A DNA stretch of 49,884 nt from contig NW_003211781.1 in NCBI RefSeq assembly GCF_000006405.1, positions 141,215 to 191,098 on the forward strand, in the 5' to 3' direction. The notes below the pieces were generated by a model. That model was given only the letters and a program-made list of their open reading frames with translations. It searched no databases and was not told where the DNA came from. Position numbers and translations under genes: made by a program. The DNA comes from Perkinsus marinus ATCC 50983. Lineage: Eukaryota > Perkinsozoa > Perkinsida > Perkinsidae. Shown one piece after another: positions 21,771 to 33,305 of this stretch (positions are counted from its first letter, which is position 1; each line of letters opens with the position of its first letter).

Positions 21771-22577
21771 AAATACGGCTACAGTAAGTGATACGGAAAA
21801 GGCAGTTCTTGATAGAATGGAAGTGTACCAAGTATACGGCGAACATGATATATGTAGGGGTGTTGACAGTGAGACACAATCTGGAAGGAACCGAAAACAG
21901 GCACGGAAACGATTGTGAATTAATTACTCGGAGCAAATTTTTATGACGGTTTAACACATCTAAATCGTTTTGATCGATCACGCTATGCAAGAGATACTGT
22001 GAATCATAGGGAGCTTCGTCGCACGACAAATGTAGTACTGAATAGTCTCAATGGCATGTAAGGTACCCAGAGAAAATCAGACGCGGATATGACAAACCAA
22101 GAACGGAGTCAACTTTTTGACGCACGATTTGTTCACTCCTATTAGTATATAGTAGAGATTCGTCGATCTCCAGACGCATTTCTTCCGAAGCTGGACTTTA
22201 TTGATTTGTGGACGGCTTTATACGAGTCTGCTGAATGACTGAGGTCGTCGAGTGGAGGATTAGTCATTCCCACCTCAGCGTTAACCGATAGTTAAGCCCC
22301 CCATTTCATCAGTGTACACCAGCTATGTACGACGTGTGCACAAGCCGTGCTAAAGTCGGGAGTAGAGAGATCAATAAGAACATCTTCAACCCCGAGTTTC
22401 TTGACGCACCCACAGGTAACTAGTCCCCATGTCTTTGAGTATCCATTCGGCAGTGCGTCGAGGGCAAGGTAACGGCATGGACTTGCGCATTGACCATAGT
22501 CCTGCTCAGAGAGAAGTGTATATTAACATTCTTTCGGTCATCGTCATCCAGAGTGTTGTCAGAACCCCTCCGACTGT

Positions 22578-23849
22578 ATGCTGCTGAAATCTCCTCTAGT
22601 ACTACAGATAAATCCATCACTATGTAATCTACCAGCGGCTTCGTTAGGTAAGCGATACTACTAGTGGGTGCGCTGATCGATTTGTATCTAGTAGAGTCCG
22701 ACCCTGTTTGGGTTTGGCCGGGTTCGCAGAGTCTGCGTCTGGATCGGGGAGCTCGTCCTGGAATGTTGCGGGTCCTTCCTCTGAGCTCTACACGACAACG
22801 CCCTGGACGCTGTATGAGGTTAATGCTATGCTCACCGAAGCATACAATAGGCTGCTGGATGCTATTCAGAATCCTGATGCTCCTCGGTATAAGAATATAT
22901 GTAGGAAGTGTGTTATGTCGTAGTATCCGAGTGATGGTTACTATCTAGGCATACAACAGGCACGCCAAGTCCTGTCTGCCAGTCGCGATATGTGTCGTGG
23001 TAGCTTAGACTGCCTAAACGGCGTTGAGTCACTCACAGATCATCATGTCACGATTCATCCATCGTGGGAACTTTCTCCTTCTTCTCCCTCCCCATCGTTA
23101 TTACCTATTTCTCGTGATCTAACTGAACCATCATTACCTAATAGCCCGCTTGGTGTCTGTGACATTTTTTGTTTGCTGACTTCAGCATTGTGCGACGACG
23201 ACGCTTCACGAAAGTGCTCTGGTAAAGTCGGACCATTCTTTGGGGACTACCATTGTTGTATTATTCGGACATGTTTACCAGGAGAGATGATAATCTCGAT
23301 CATCCCACAACGAGTTCCGTACCTGGCCAGAATAGTCGCCAGAATAGCTAGAAGGAAGAATTATGATGCTCCTACTGGAGTATGGAAGAACCCTTATGGT
23401 TTCGTAAGTACTATTTATGTTGAGAAACGTCGTGTCTATGGTCCCTTGAGGAAGACTGTCGAAGCTGCTTCCCGTGATAGGGAGGCCTTACTCAACGTTA
23501 AATATAGTATTACCTCTGTTGAAGGCATGAAGGCCTTCGTGAGAGACCTGCATAAACCCAACATGCACGGTGGCGTTGTTGTATATCTTGGTGACAGCAG
23601 TGGTATTACGAACTCTCATGCTAACTCCAGCTCCCAACAACCTAGTAGAACATCGAAACATGCCTCAACTAGTCGGAGGAGGTGGAGTAGGATGAACGAT
23701 GGAAATTATTTTTCTACCAAGTGAGTATATGTATAATTAGTTATGTCACTCATCTCGCTATTTCATAACTGTTCAAAGTGCTACTATTTTTATGCAGAGC
23801 TTACGATCATCTGATTCCTCTTCCGGAATATGTAGGATACCCCTCCTAA
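22578..23849 (+). CDS. AP2/ERF-like domain transcription factor (copy C)
   Basis: Predicted product of about 354 aa. Exons are 22578-22647, 22730-22900, 22949-23720 and 23798-23849; introns are 82, 48 and 77 nt, and the total of 1065 nt is in frame. The start motif PLVLQINPSLC and the helix EVNAMLTEAYNRLLDAI match copy B. A 33-nt GTGTCT...TTCAG segment ending near 23185 sits where copy B has an intron; it lacks stops and may be spliced or retained. The DNA-binding exon (GVWKNPYGFVSTIYVEKRR and onward) is almost identical to copy B. A strong donor (GTGAGT at 23721) makes a four-exon model likely, ending PEYVGYPS; without that splice the protein stops at 23724. It is probably a nuclear transcription regulator. 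Confidence 0.7.
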
Positions 23850-24242
23850 CTATCCGTAACAGTCTCTGCACTGGTTGAAGTTCCTTTAAGGCTACTGCTC
23901 ATGCACGCATATTTGGCGTCAAATGCCATACCGATTTCCTGCTAGCTTTATCTTGTGTTCTCATCGTGGTAAATCAGGACTTAAGTACGGCCAATAGCCT
24001 TACTCCGACCGAACTTAATTTCGCTATATCGCTTGCGAAACTGATTGTAGTCGGAAGGTCTGCGGGGGCCTCGCCTGTACCGGACGCAGAGTTTGATCTT
24101 AGGCGTGAAAAGGTGTACCTGGGGTGGCATAAATTTGATGTTTACTAACTTTATATGGTCTTCATCTCCCAGGTGGTGCTCTCCGTAGCACGAACTCTGT
24201 CTAGTAGATGTACGCTGTGAATACCCTAGTTCCTTGTGGTGC
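23850..24242 (+). other. spacer upstream of IFT56
   Basis: A 60-codon open frame at 23966-24148 (plus) has fair composition but no link to its neighbours. The region probably carries the IFT56 promoter. Confidence 0.4.
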
Positions 24243-26734
24243 ATGATAAGGCCAGGCTCAGCGGTGAATAGTAGGAGACGAACTAGAACAACTGCGGTCT
24301 CTGGGGCCTCTGCACTAACTAGCAGGCAGCCACCGGACAGTGCGAAGCCTGAACTGACTGATTTCCTGCTCAAGAGAGATTATACTGGGGCTGTGGCTGT
24401 ACTAGAGTTCGAGAAGGCTATTGGTGAAGAGAGGTGTGAGGTTGCTGTAGCGAGTGTTGTGGAGTCATCATGCAGGCCTGCCTCATCACTCTGGTTAGCC
24501 TTCTGTTACTTTCATATTGGACAATACACTAAGGCTATCGAGATCTATGATAACATACTTAATGATGGTACTCTGGTGTACTCCAACACTCTCTCCGAGG
24601 GATATGATCTATAGATAACGAACTATCACGATCCTCTTACTCAAACATTGAGAGTGCGTCGAAGGCTATGATCATGTTGTGGAAGGCATGTTCCCTGTAG
24701 TATTATACTCGTATTACAGTATGCCTGGACTATCTCAGTATTAGGTATGGTGCATGTGAGTATGATGATGCCTATACTATTGCTGAGAGTATTGGGGATT
24801 CCACCGACGATGCGGTAGTAGTAACATTATTGAGTATTGCTCGAGTCTTAGTCTTCAGGCTCTAGACCATCTTCGTACAAGGCTCTTACTACACACTGCT
24901 CATAAGCTCAATGACGAGGCAGCTATGATGAAGTGGCATCAACGACTTACTAGGAGGGATCCTACCTCTTCAAGCACCAATGACCAGCAGCAGCAGTATC
25001 AGCAGCAGTTGACCATAGCGGCAATACAGTTATAAACCAATAATAACAAACTTGTCATCATCATCATCATCATGCACTACTAGGTATCTACGTAACCACT
25101 ATCAACAGGCTACTGACATCTACAAGAAGCTGGTGGTGGATAACGCTAATAATAAAGCATTGAATGTGTATCAGCATTGTCTCGGATGACCGGTGCTCTA
25201 GACATGCCTATGCAGATACCTCGCCCTTTGTTATTATAAGATGGACTTTTTTGATGTTGCCAATGAGATGTTAGAACCGTAATGGTGTTCTGGACCTACT
25301 CAGTGTCATCAGTGAGGTATCATAACGATGACTACTACCAGGTATCTAGCCACGTATCCTACCTCCATCACGGCCAATAACCTCAAGGCATGCTGCCAGT
25401 ATCAACTTTACAATGGTAGTGTGGACAGAAGTACTCTACTACTACTATTGTTACGTTGCTCGAGTAGGTAAAGCAGCCGAGGATGCGTGTAAAGCGTTGA
25501 GTGAGCACAGCGCTGACCATGGCGCTAAAGTATATAATCATAATGATATACTCAGGCATAATAGGGTTGTATTCCGTGATGGGGAAGGGGCTCTTGAAGT
25601 AAGCAGTATGTGTATCACTGTGTGCAGTATGTGTAGATATTACCACAACTACTAGACATAGTCCCGGAGGCTAGGTTGAATTTGATCATATACCATCTAA
25701 GGGACCCTAAGGGAGATCCTCAAGAGGCCCTCAATCTACTCGAGGTAGTGTAGGCAGCTAGAGTGAGTCTATTGTGGTTGTAGGGGGTTATACCTAGCCA
25801 ACCACGAGAGCATATCCTCAAGGCTGTAGTACATACTGTTATAGGACAGCAACAAGGGGGTCAGACTAATGCTACTGCTTCACTACCTACTTGGATCTAT
25901 ACAGGGTCGAGAGCGTCGTTGCAGACAGCACAACAAGTCTTCAATCTAGTTGGAGCGAGTAGTGATACCCATACCACTCGCTCGCCACTTTTGGCCTCTA
26001 GGTGCTTCAGAATGCGATACAATACCAGGACGTCAGTGTATGGCATCCTGCTTATACCTGGGCAAGCAGTTCGAGGACGCTTTGGTGTACTTGAAGAGTA
26101 TCAAGGCTTATTTCTCTGCTGATGATGATTTCAACTGGAATTATGGTATAGCATGTGGGAGTGTTGGTGACTATAAGGAAGCCCAACAAGCCCTCCTCTC
26201 GATACATGACACTCAATATACGTCTGAATTCGGGTAGTATCATTCCTACTATCAGTAACAGTATGTAGCTGATATCTACTCAGTTACCTCTCGTGGGTAT
26301 GCAGATGTTTCATCATGAATGGTGATCCGACATCAGCCTGGGAGCTGTACTCCCGTCAAGAGGCCTCCCCGTCTACGGAGATCTTCAACCTACTGCAAAT
26401 GATAGCTAACGACTGCTACAAGCATGGCCACTTCTTTATAGCCTGTAAGGCTTTTGATGTGCTTGAGCGACTCGATCCTGATCCCGAATTCTGGGATGGT
26501 AAAAGAGGCTCCGCAGTAGGAGTCTTCCAGTTGGTTATAGCCGGCATGGCCCCAGCCGAACAACTACAGCAGGTAGTAGGACCTTTCGTTGTGGCCGCTT
26601 TGGTAGTAGTAGGTGTTGATCAGGTGGTTGATCTACTACGAGGTACTAGAGTGCATCAAATACCACAAGTCGAGTACATCATAAATAGAGTCTTCAAGAA
26701 GTGGGCTGGCGAGAATGGTGTCTATCTTGAGTAG
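24243..26734 (+). CDS. IFT56: intraflagellar transport protein 56 (TTC26/DYF-13)
   Basis: IFT56 is a TPR-repeat subunit of the IFT-B train, which carries axonemal cargo in cilia and flagella. Spliced exons match the family from end to end. [21 protein letters not shown] opens the first exon (ATG at 24243). [20 protein letters not shown] lies near 24890, a [19 protein letters not shown] stretch near 25085, [17 protein letters not shown] near 25218, and [15 protein letters not shown] near 25556. [14 protein letters not shown] follows near 25668, then the signature [16 protein letters not shown] near 26000. The C-terminus has [33 protein letters not shown] and [23 protein letters not shown]. Introns are short GT-AG (a 43-nt one breaks GASA/SECD; a 51-nt in-frame one lies at 26573-26623). 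Some middle junctions (24590-25080) are not fully resolved. It implies a flagellated life stage. Confidence 0.9.
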
Positions 26735-26884
26735 TTAGTGTAGTCATGGACTCAATCATGCTCGCTGATTCATCATCATCATTGTTATCAATGCCTCTCA
26801 CGGTGTTGTGTCGTCAGTCATAGTGTGTCGGTAATAGGACAGTGGTTGGTGTGTTGTTATAATTATGTATACATATCTTCACCC

Positions 26885-28582
26885 CGACAACGCCATGGTC
26901 AGTATCCAACCCTAACTATAGCTGCATATAAGCCCGGCTGCTCCCACTCTAACAATGCTGGACTGCCTGCCCATGCCATTACTACTCCTGGACAGCTAGG
27001 AGCCTCCTCTTATAGAGGTCAGCGCTCCACACTATTTGATCATAGACCTCACTTGACCTACTCCTCCTGTAGCATTATCAAGATCAGCAAGTGCTCATCG
27101 TCGTATCAATAGTATCAACATCCGGGTCAGCCGACTACCCTCACTACCTCCTGGTATACCCTTGTTCGGTCTGCACCACATTAAGGTTCATTTCGCAGTC
27201 CGCAACGAGCCATCTTCATGTGCAAGTCGTCGTCTAAAAAGAGGTTGGGGTTGAGCTCTACCGAGAGTCAGACCGCGGGAGGTATTGCTGTTATGCACGA
27301 CAGTATTTGGGAGGTAAGGCCATCATGGTGGCAGCCTTCTCCCGCCGCCGCCGCCGCCGGCCTGTATCGTGATGCTATTAGAGTAGGAGGGAAGCTGACC
27401 TTGATGATGACGGCAGCAGTGAGCATATCCATGATCCATCCATGATCCGGATAGAATGGGAGGTTGAGGAGGAATCGTTCCACTCCAATTGTAGATATAT
27501 ACGTACTGTCACCCACAGGGCTCACTCGTACAGGAATTGGCATTGCACGAGTCGTCGGAAGGTGTGAAGAATAGACTATCACCGTCAAGATGTGGGAGAC
27601 AGCATAACTCAACATATGCCGCATCAACGTCATCTGCATACGAGAATGCTCTGGCATCAGCTCAGCTGCTCCTCCATCCATTACTCATCCACTGTCCTTC
27701 AACTGGATAGAGGATCGACCCGAAGTGAGTTCTCTTCGGATGCTGCTGCCTTCATATGGGCAATGACGAGCGTGCAGCAGGAAGCATGTTAAGAGTACAT
27801 TGCAAGGCATCAGGGTTCTGTCGTGGCGATTATAGCCTTTATGGTGTTGGTGTGGGACGGCGTGACAGAGGACGGCCTGACAGGTTTCTTGATACAGCTT
27901 GCTATGGATTATTCCGACACTGAGAACGATACATATTGTCGCTGAGCGAGTCCTATCAACGACGATTTCTGATAGCAATGAAGTGAAGGTGAACCCGTTA
28001 GATATCGAGGAGAAGTTGAACTCAGTGGCCGCGTTGTCTCTCTCAGCAAGTGTGAACTTGAGATAGCAGTCAATGGCAAGGCCATTAAAGACGCTCGTGT
28101 GGTGTGGGATGGTTGCGGATTGATTCCAGCAGCTGCTGATATGATAGATGATGAGTATTGTAGCGTTAATGGTGATGCTGATGATAATGACGAGTCTGTG
28201 TTAAGACTACAGTTTGATGAAGGCATCGTTATGATGGAATATGCATGTGTTTTACCTCAACAAGGTTGCATCTATTTACCATGCCTTGGGAAAGGCGAAA
28301 GATACCAACCTTCAACTAAACACTGCGATAGCATTATTGGAGTCACTCTCCTTGGGAAAGTGTTGCAGCTTTCCAATCTACTATGATGGCTCTTATCTGG
28401 CTCGTCTCCATGTGGCCGCTCGTCATGTTGTCCATGATGGCCCTTGGGCCTGTCGCCTATCAGATGAGCTTCGTGCTCGCTGTGCATGCCTCTTAGCGTG
28501 CAATCCAAGGCAACTGATCCCGGAAGATACCAAATGCCCGTGCACTATCGAAGCGATGGTTGATCAAGTGAAGAGTCAATAG
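26885..28582 (+). other. probable coding region, gene model unresolved
   Basis: Several plus-strand frames look like exons but do not form one clean model. One at about 26885-27060 is rich in Pro/Ser/Gly and is followed by a 44-nt GT-AG intron candidate ending near 27110. One at about 28050-28240 reads LEIAVNGKAIKDARVVWDGC with an acidic tail. One at 28241-28582 has a TPR-like helix (LNKVASIYHALGKAKDTNLQ) and ends TAG at 28582. A minus-strand frame at 27268-27681 is open too but shares the GC-rich CCGCCG run at 27341-27360, which makes openness weak evidence. No product is recognised; there may be one or two genes. Confidence 0.3.
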
Positions 28583-29109
28583 CTCGCACAGTGACTTGTG
28601 AGGACTTAGCGGTGGCGGAGAGACGGCTCTTGGACCTTCTCGAGAGGGTACGCTAGCGGTGCCGATGAGTGCGTTCAAATAAAACTGACATGAATATGGA
28701 ACACGCATTACTAATACTTTTCAGCATTTAGGGAAAAGTTGTGTTCACCGTCGTTATTCGGATAGAGCGGGTAACCTCTAGAAGTTAACCGGGTAACCTC
28801 TAGCAAAATCTAATGGCACATTCATAATTTTGCTCTTCCAAAACACTCGAAGTTGATTTGAAGAGTGAGTGGCCGTTAAAGAGAGTTATCGAAGGGATCA
28901 CTGGGTTCAAATTGACTTTCCCGATATCCCAGGTGACGACTGTCTCAGTCTCATAGCGACATTCAGGCGAGCAGAGCCTTCCCGGCCAGACTACTGCCCT
29001 CGCATAACTGGACACCGCAGCAAATCGAACTATAACTCATCAACTCGACTCGAAGGAGATAATAAGGAAACAATATCACATTTATAGCACTACTACTCAA
29101 ATTAGATAA
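28583..29109. other. spacer between convergent genes
   Basis: It contains a direct duplication GGGTAACCTCTAG at about 28770 and 28791 and short open frames without support. It is likely the 3' flank of VAC14 (-) and of the plus-strand gene ending at 28582. Confidence 0.4.
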
Positions 29110-32100
29110 TCAAACTGGACGAGACATAGCGAATGCTTTATAAACTACATCGAGCCTCCTCTTGAGCAACTGAAAGGCCTGTAAGACAATAACTGTGGCA
29201 ATAATATAGCAAGTTGTACTACTCTAGTGTTCTGTGGGACGAGCATTACCAAACCTACGAGGCAATCGAGCAGACTCTGCCGTTTTATCCTGTCCGGAGC
29301 CTCTAAAAATCACTAGATATTGAGATTGTATGTCGAGTCCCTACCGATAAGATAAGAGTTAGGGAGTAGTTCTAGCCGCAATCTAGTGAAGACCGGTGAT
29401 TCCAGGAGATGCACTAATTGATCCAGTTGCAGCAGAGACTCTGTATCACCATCGCCATTGTCCGCATGAGCTGTTGACTGGGTAGGGTTGCCTACGAGGA
29501 CGGAAAGGCTATGCATACATAGTCACTCGATTCCTACAGCCATCCAAGCCCTTGCGGACACTCCATGGCACAGCAGAGCCAATAGAGACTTGGTCATCAG
29601 CAATCATACCGACGAATTTACAGGCCAGGTCATATCTCCCCGCCCATAAGCAAAACGACAAGGCACTGGGAGGATTACTCATCCAGGGCACCTCGTTAGC
29701 ATACATAGTTATTCGAGCTGGGGACTAATGAGGCCTACGAGTATTTTGATAAACAGAGGCAACTCTTTCTTATCCCAATCAGTTGTGTTCATAGCTAGAT
29801 CAGTGATCTGCTGCCAAGTGATGGTTAGGGCCCGCTCCGTGTTAGCATCTCTACGTAGAATGTCACGAAGGGTGTTCGTCTCCGGCGCTGTAGACATACA
29901 TAGTGTTTGAAGATGGAGTGGACAGTACCAGTGAGTAATATCCAATTGAAGAGGTACACAGCAACACTCTTGAACTCTGAATCTTCCTCATCTTGCTGTA
30001 AGTTGCGAGCAATATGACGATAAAAACGTTCCACGTCCACATGACAGCATAGATGGCGAATTATGAGTCTGTATCTGTGATAACTCTACCGAGCAGGAGC
30101 AACAGCAGCAGCAATGAGTTGATAGACACCTCAGGGCCAATGACTGCAGCCTCTGATGATGATGATGCTGACGGTTGTTGTTGTTGTTGTTGTTATGCTG
30201 CTGCACATCTACACCATCCTCCTCAGATCCAGTCGTGGTGGGATGATTGCCAGTGCCGCCGCCGCCGCCGTGCAAAGCATCCTCATCTACATCATCGGCA
30301 AGCGACACTGATTGTCTATTGGTCCTTAATAACTCCAATAAGCGAGCACAAACCAATGGGAAATACCTGATCCCAAAGATACCACCCTCCATGGTTACCA
30401 CATAACAATCGTACTCATCATCTCTAGGTAAGGAGGATATCCTACTAAGGACCTGTAATGCTGCTATGCAGACCTCTGAGCTAGGATGTTGTAAGGTAGC
30501 AAAGACCGAGTCCAACAGGCTGGGGCGGCGGCGGCGTCCACGTTGTGATGACGATTCTGAATCTAGCCGGGATAGGATTCGACTACCCCCCATTACAATG
30601 CTTTATACCTGCATCTGGTTGATTACACTCTACTTCCCTGAGCATCTGTTGTGGACTTTGCTCGAGTAGTAGGGAAACCCACTGAAGGCAGCAGGCACCT
30701 GAGTAGTAAATCCCAACAAGTAGTAATGATAACCTACGTGTAACAGTCTGGTCAAGAGGGCCTGATAGATACCGGCATACGACGCTGATGACCCTATCGT
30801 CACTGAGATGGTTGTGACAGTTATAGCAGTGATGGTGGTAGTCGTCGTGATCCTTACGAAGGGGACTGCTCCTGTGTAGGGTCCTTGCCTATAGCCTCCA
30901 CAGCACTAAGGAGGACTGTATGAGCCTCAACTGCCTTACGTGATACCTCAGCTTGACGTGCATCGACACAGCTCAGTATCTGAGAAGTGAGATATGGAAA
31001 GACTATGCAGAGAGGGTAGGATGACCCCATCGAGGAGTAGTGGTAGGAGGGCTCTCAGGTTAGCTGCTGCATTGGCATCCATGGTCATACGAGGAGTGTC
31101 GTATTCTTCTTCGGGCATCGATAGTAACTGTGAGGACATGTAGCACGCACTGAGAGGATAGCGCATACCGCTGCTTCGGTCGGTAGGCTGGGCAGGAGTA
31201 GACCAGGAGTGTTGAGGAAAGCCAATAGCCAGTTCATGGCTGTTAATCGGCTCAAAGGTTCCGTGGAGGAACAGTTGGACACCACCGTCGATACCTACAA
31301 TAACAGCATCTTGTGATGGAGGGTGGAGGTGGCCTCACGCTCTTGGCTACAATGGCTCTAAGCTTAGTTAGGGGAGGCATAGGGGGTTTGCCATCGCCCA
31401 TCTTAGTCAGTACTGTCGTAGACGACGTGGACGTCAAATCATCTAGGAGCTCACCAAGGACCTACAATACCAAAGCTGCCTCCTTTGATTATTGTCAGAA
31501 TTATTATCACTTGGTCGGCGGTGTGACGTAGGTCCCCACGAGAGGGATCACGTTGGAGATAGAAGAGTGTGCCGAGGAAGAGGGGTAGATGGAGCAATAG
31601 TAGATCCCTAGTAGTCGGCAATGAATGCAGGACCTGCTACTAAGAGTAGTAAAGATGATGACTAGTAGTAGTAAGAACTGACTGATATCCAGGACATAGC
31701 CAACTGCTTGATAAAGGGGTTCACTACGCGGAGATGAGCTGCTATACGCCCAATAAAGGCACCCAAATCAAAGAGACCTGATTGGTAGTGTAACAAGGTC
31801 TTGCCAGAGGACGGAGTACCATGAGGATCTTGCTGATCAGTAGTCGAGGTCGATGGTAGATGCATCAAACGGTGACCTTGCGGGTCCTCGGGGAGGGCCG
31901 GGGACTGTGGTGTTGTTACGATATTAATGTCACAGTTGTTGGTTGTCCCAGGCAGGGGATCACAGCTTGTTGAGGTGACAGAGCCCTCAGGCAGATACGA
32001 AGATTCATAGAGCTCAGGCGAATGGGATGTAGTAATAGGGGATGAGGGTAGTAACTGATGGTAAGGGCGGTAGTAATAGCATCTGCTACAATGATAATCA

Positions 32101-33074
32101 TGATCATGTACCTCCTCCTTCTCCTGTTGGGTTGTTGGAAGGTCCCGTATGATAAAGGGCTTATTGCTAACATCGGAGACTATGTCCTTGAGAAGCCTAT
32201 CCAAGTACTGGGCACCGGACTTAACCTCCTGGTCTACATCAGCCACCAGTCTGCATACTCCATCCAATGCCTGCCATCGACGATAGTCGCCTTGATACCC
32301 CCTAGGGCAGCAGCAACAACAACAACCCACCAGACACATCCTCCGCCCTTTGAGCAACAAGCCTCTAGCGACTTTGCTTATATTAAACATAGCCTCACAG
32401 GCATAGTATCGGCATCTATTATCATCATCATCGAATAAATACAATACCTATTAACAGTGTGTTGATTACAGTATTACAGGCTAACTACTACCGGTGCCAT
32501 GATGGTATCGAGGAATGGGTCGAGATTCCTATTCTCAAGTGCAATAGCAACACTAGCCAGTCCTAATAGTCCTCCTTTACGTGCGTTCGGATAGGGTGAC
32601 TTAGTGAAGTTGGTGGAGGTGAGGACCTGATAGTGGTCGGGTAGGGGAGGGGGGGGGGACAGGAGACATATTCACTGATACAGTACTACTACCGTTATAA
32701 TAGATACTATAGTTGCTGTTGTTGCAGCGTGCTCTTGACCGTAGTGATCCCTCTGCTGCAAAGCCTGCTTGATACGTGATTCCACCTCATGTGCTGCTAT
32801 ACTCCTCTTTTCATAGCTCCTATCACTCAATGCTCGAGAGGCACCTACATTGTAGTCATCATTATCCAGTAGCCCCTCATATTGATGCCTATCTACTCTG
32901 GCCTAATATACTAGCTATGTCCAACTGTGGGAAGTGATGGTTGGTCGCCGTAGTATCGGTGATCGGCGAATGAGACGATGTGCTTCCAGGCCTAGATGAC
33001 GAGGCCTGAGCTTCTTCTGCCCCTGGCTTGCCAGGCTGAGCCTGGTATGGTATACTAGTGGGATGGGTATCCAA
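29110..33074 (-). CDS. VAC14: VAC14, scaffold of the Fab1/PIKfyve complex
   Basis: VAC14 is a HEAT-repeat scaffold that holds the PI3P 5-kinase (Fab1/PIKfyve) and its opposing phosphatase Fig4 on endolysosomal membranes, where PI(3,5)P2 is made. Minus-strand exons match in order. RALSDRSYEKRSIAAHEVE lies near 32840, and ARKGGLLGLASVAIALENR near 32580-32520 (animal RKGGLIGLAACSIALG). YLFDDDDNRCRYYACEAMF is near 32440 (RLRYYACEALYNI). DGVCRLVADVDQEVKSG and YLDRLLKDIVSDV follow near 32250-32160. C-terminal blocks are LDQLVHLLESPVFTRLRLEL near 29430, and VGLVMLVPQNT with AFQLLKRRLDVV near 29240-29120, the conserved dimerisation end. The stop is TGA at 29110-29112. Low-complexity Ser/Asn/His tracts are inserted between the helical repeats. 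Introns are short. The first exon is unsure; a frame at 32889-33074 (and upstream) may supply it. No ATG was fixed. Confidence 0.85.
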
Positions 33075-33305
33075 GGATCCAAGGACATCCCCGACTGAAG
33101 GACACGAGCTAGATACGACTAGATGCAGGTGAAGATAGTACGTCCTCTCATAGGCTCTAATAGGGAGCTATAGGCCAGACAAAGACTATTATCGATTAGC
33201 CTGATGATGACGATGAGTAATTAACCCGGACTCAACACAACGGGATGAATATGGCTATAGGAAATAATGGCAACAGGAAGGGTGAAGATTGGTGTATTAT
33301 AGTGA

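Larger units (their letters stand above)
17410..22577. other. 5-kb gene-free, repeat-bearing interval between AP2 copies B and C
   Basis: No exon chain with consistent splice sites could be built on either strand. The interval holds dispersed short repeats (18605 and 19507), a candidate MITE (19585-20291), a perfect hairpin (20412-20443) and diverged tandem copies around 21.1-21.8 kb. Open frames such as 21589-22029 on the minus strand have no start context or recognisable product, and I treat them as chance. The region may be the outcome of the duplication that separated copies B and C. Confidence 0.55.

Noticed and set aside
21589-22029. 146-codon minus-strand frame in the AP2 spacer
   Set aside because: It is in AT-rich repeated DNA, has an unbiased composition, no splice partners and no recognisable motif.
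27268-27681. 137-codon minus-strand frame
   Set aside because: Its openness comes partly from a CCGCCG run; no start context or homology, and the plus strand has competing exon candidates.
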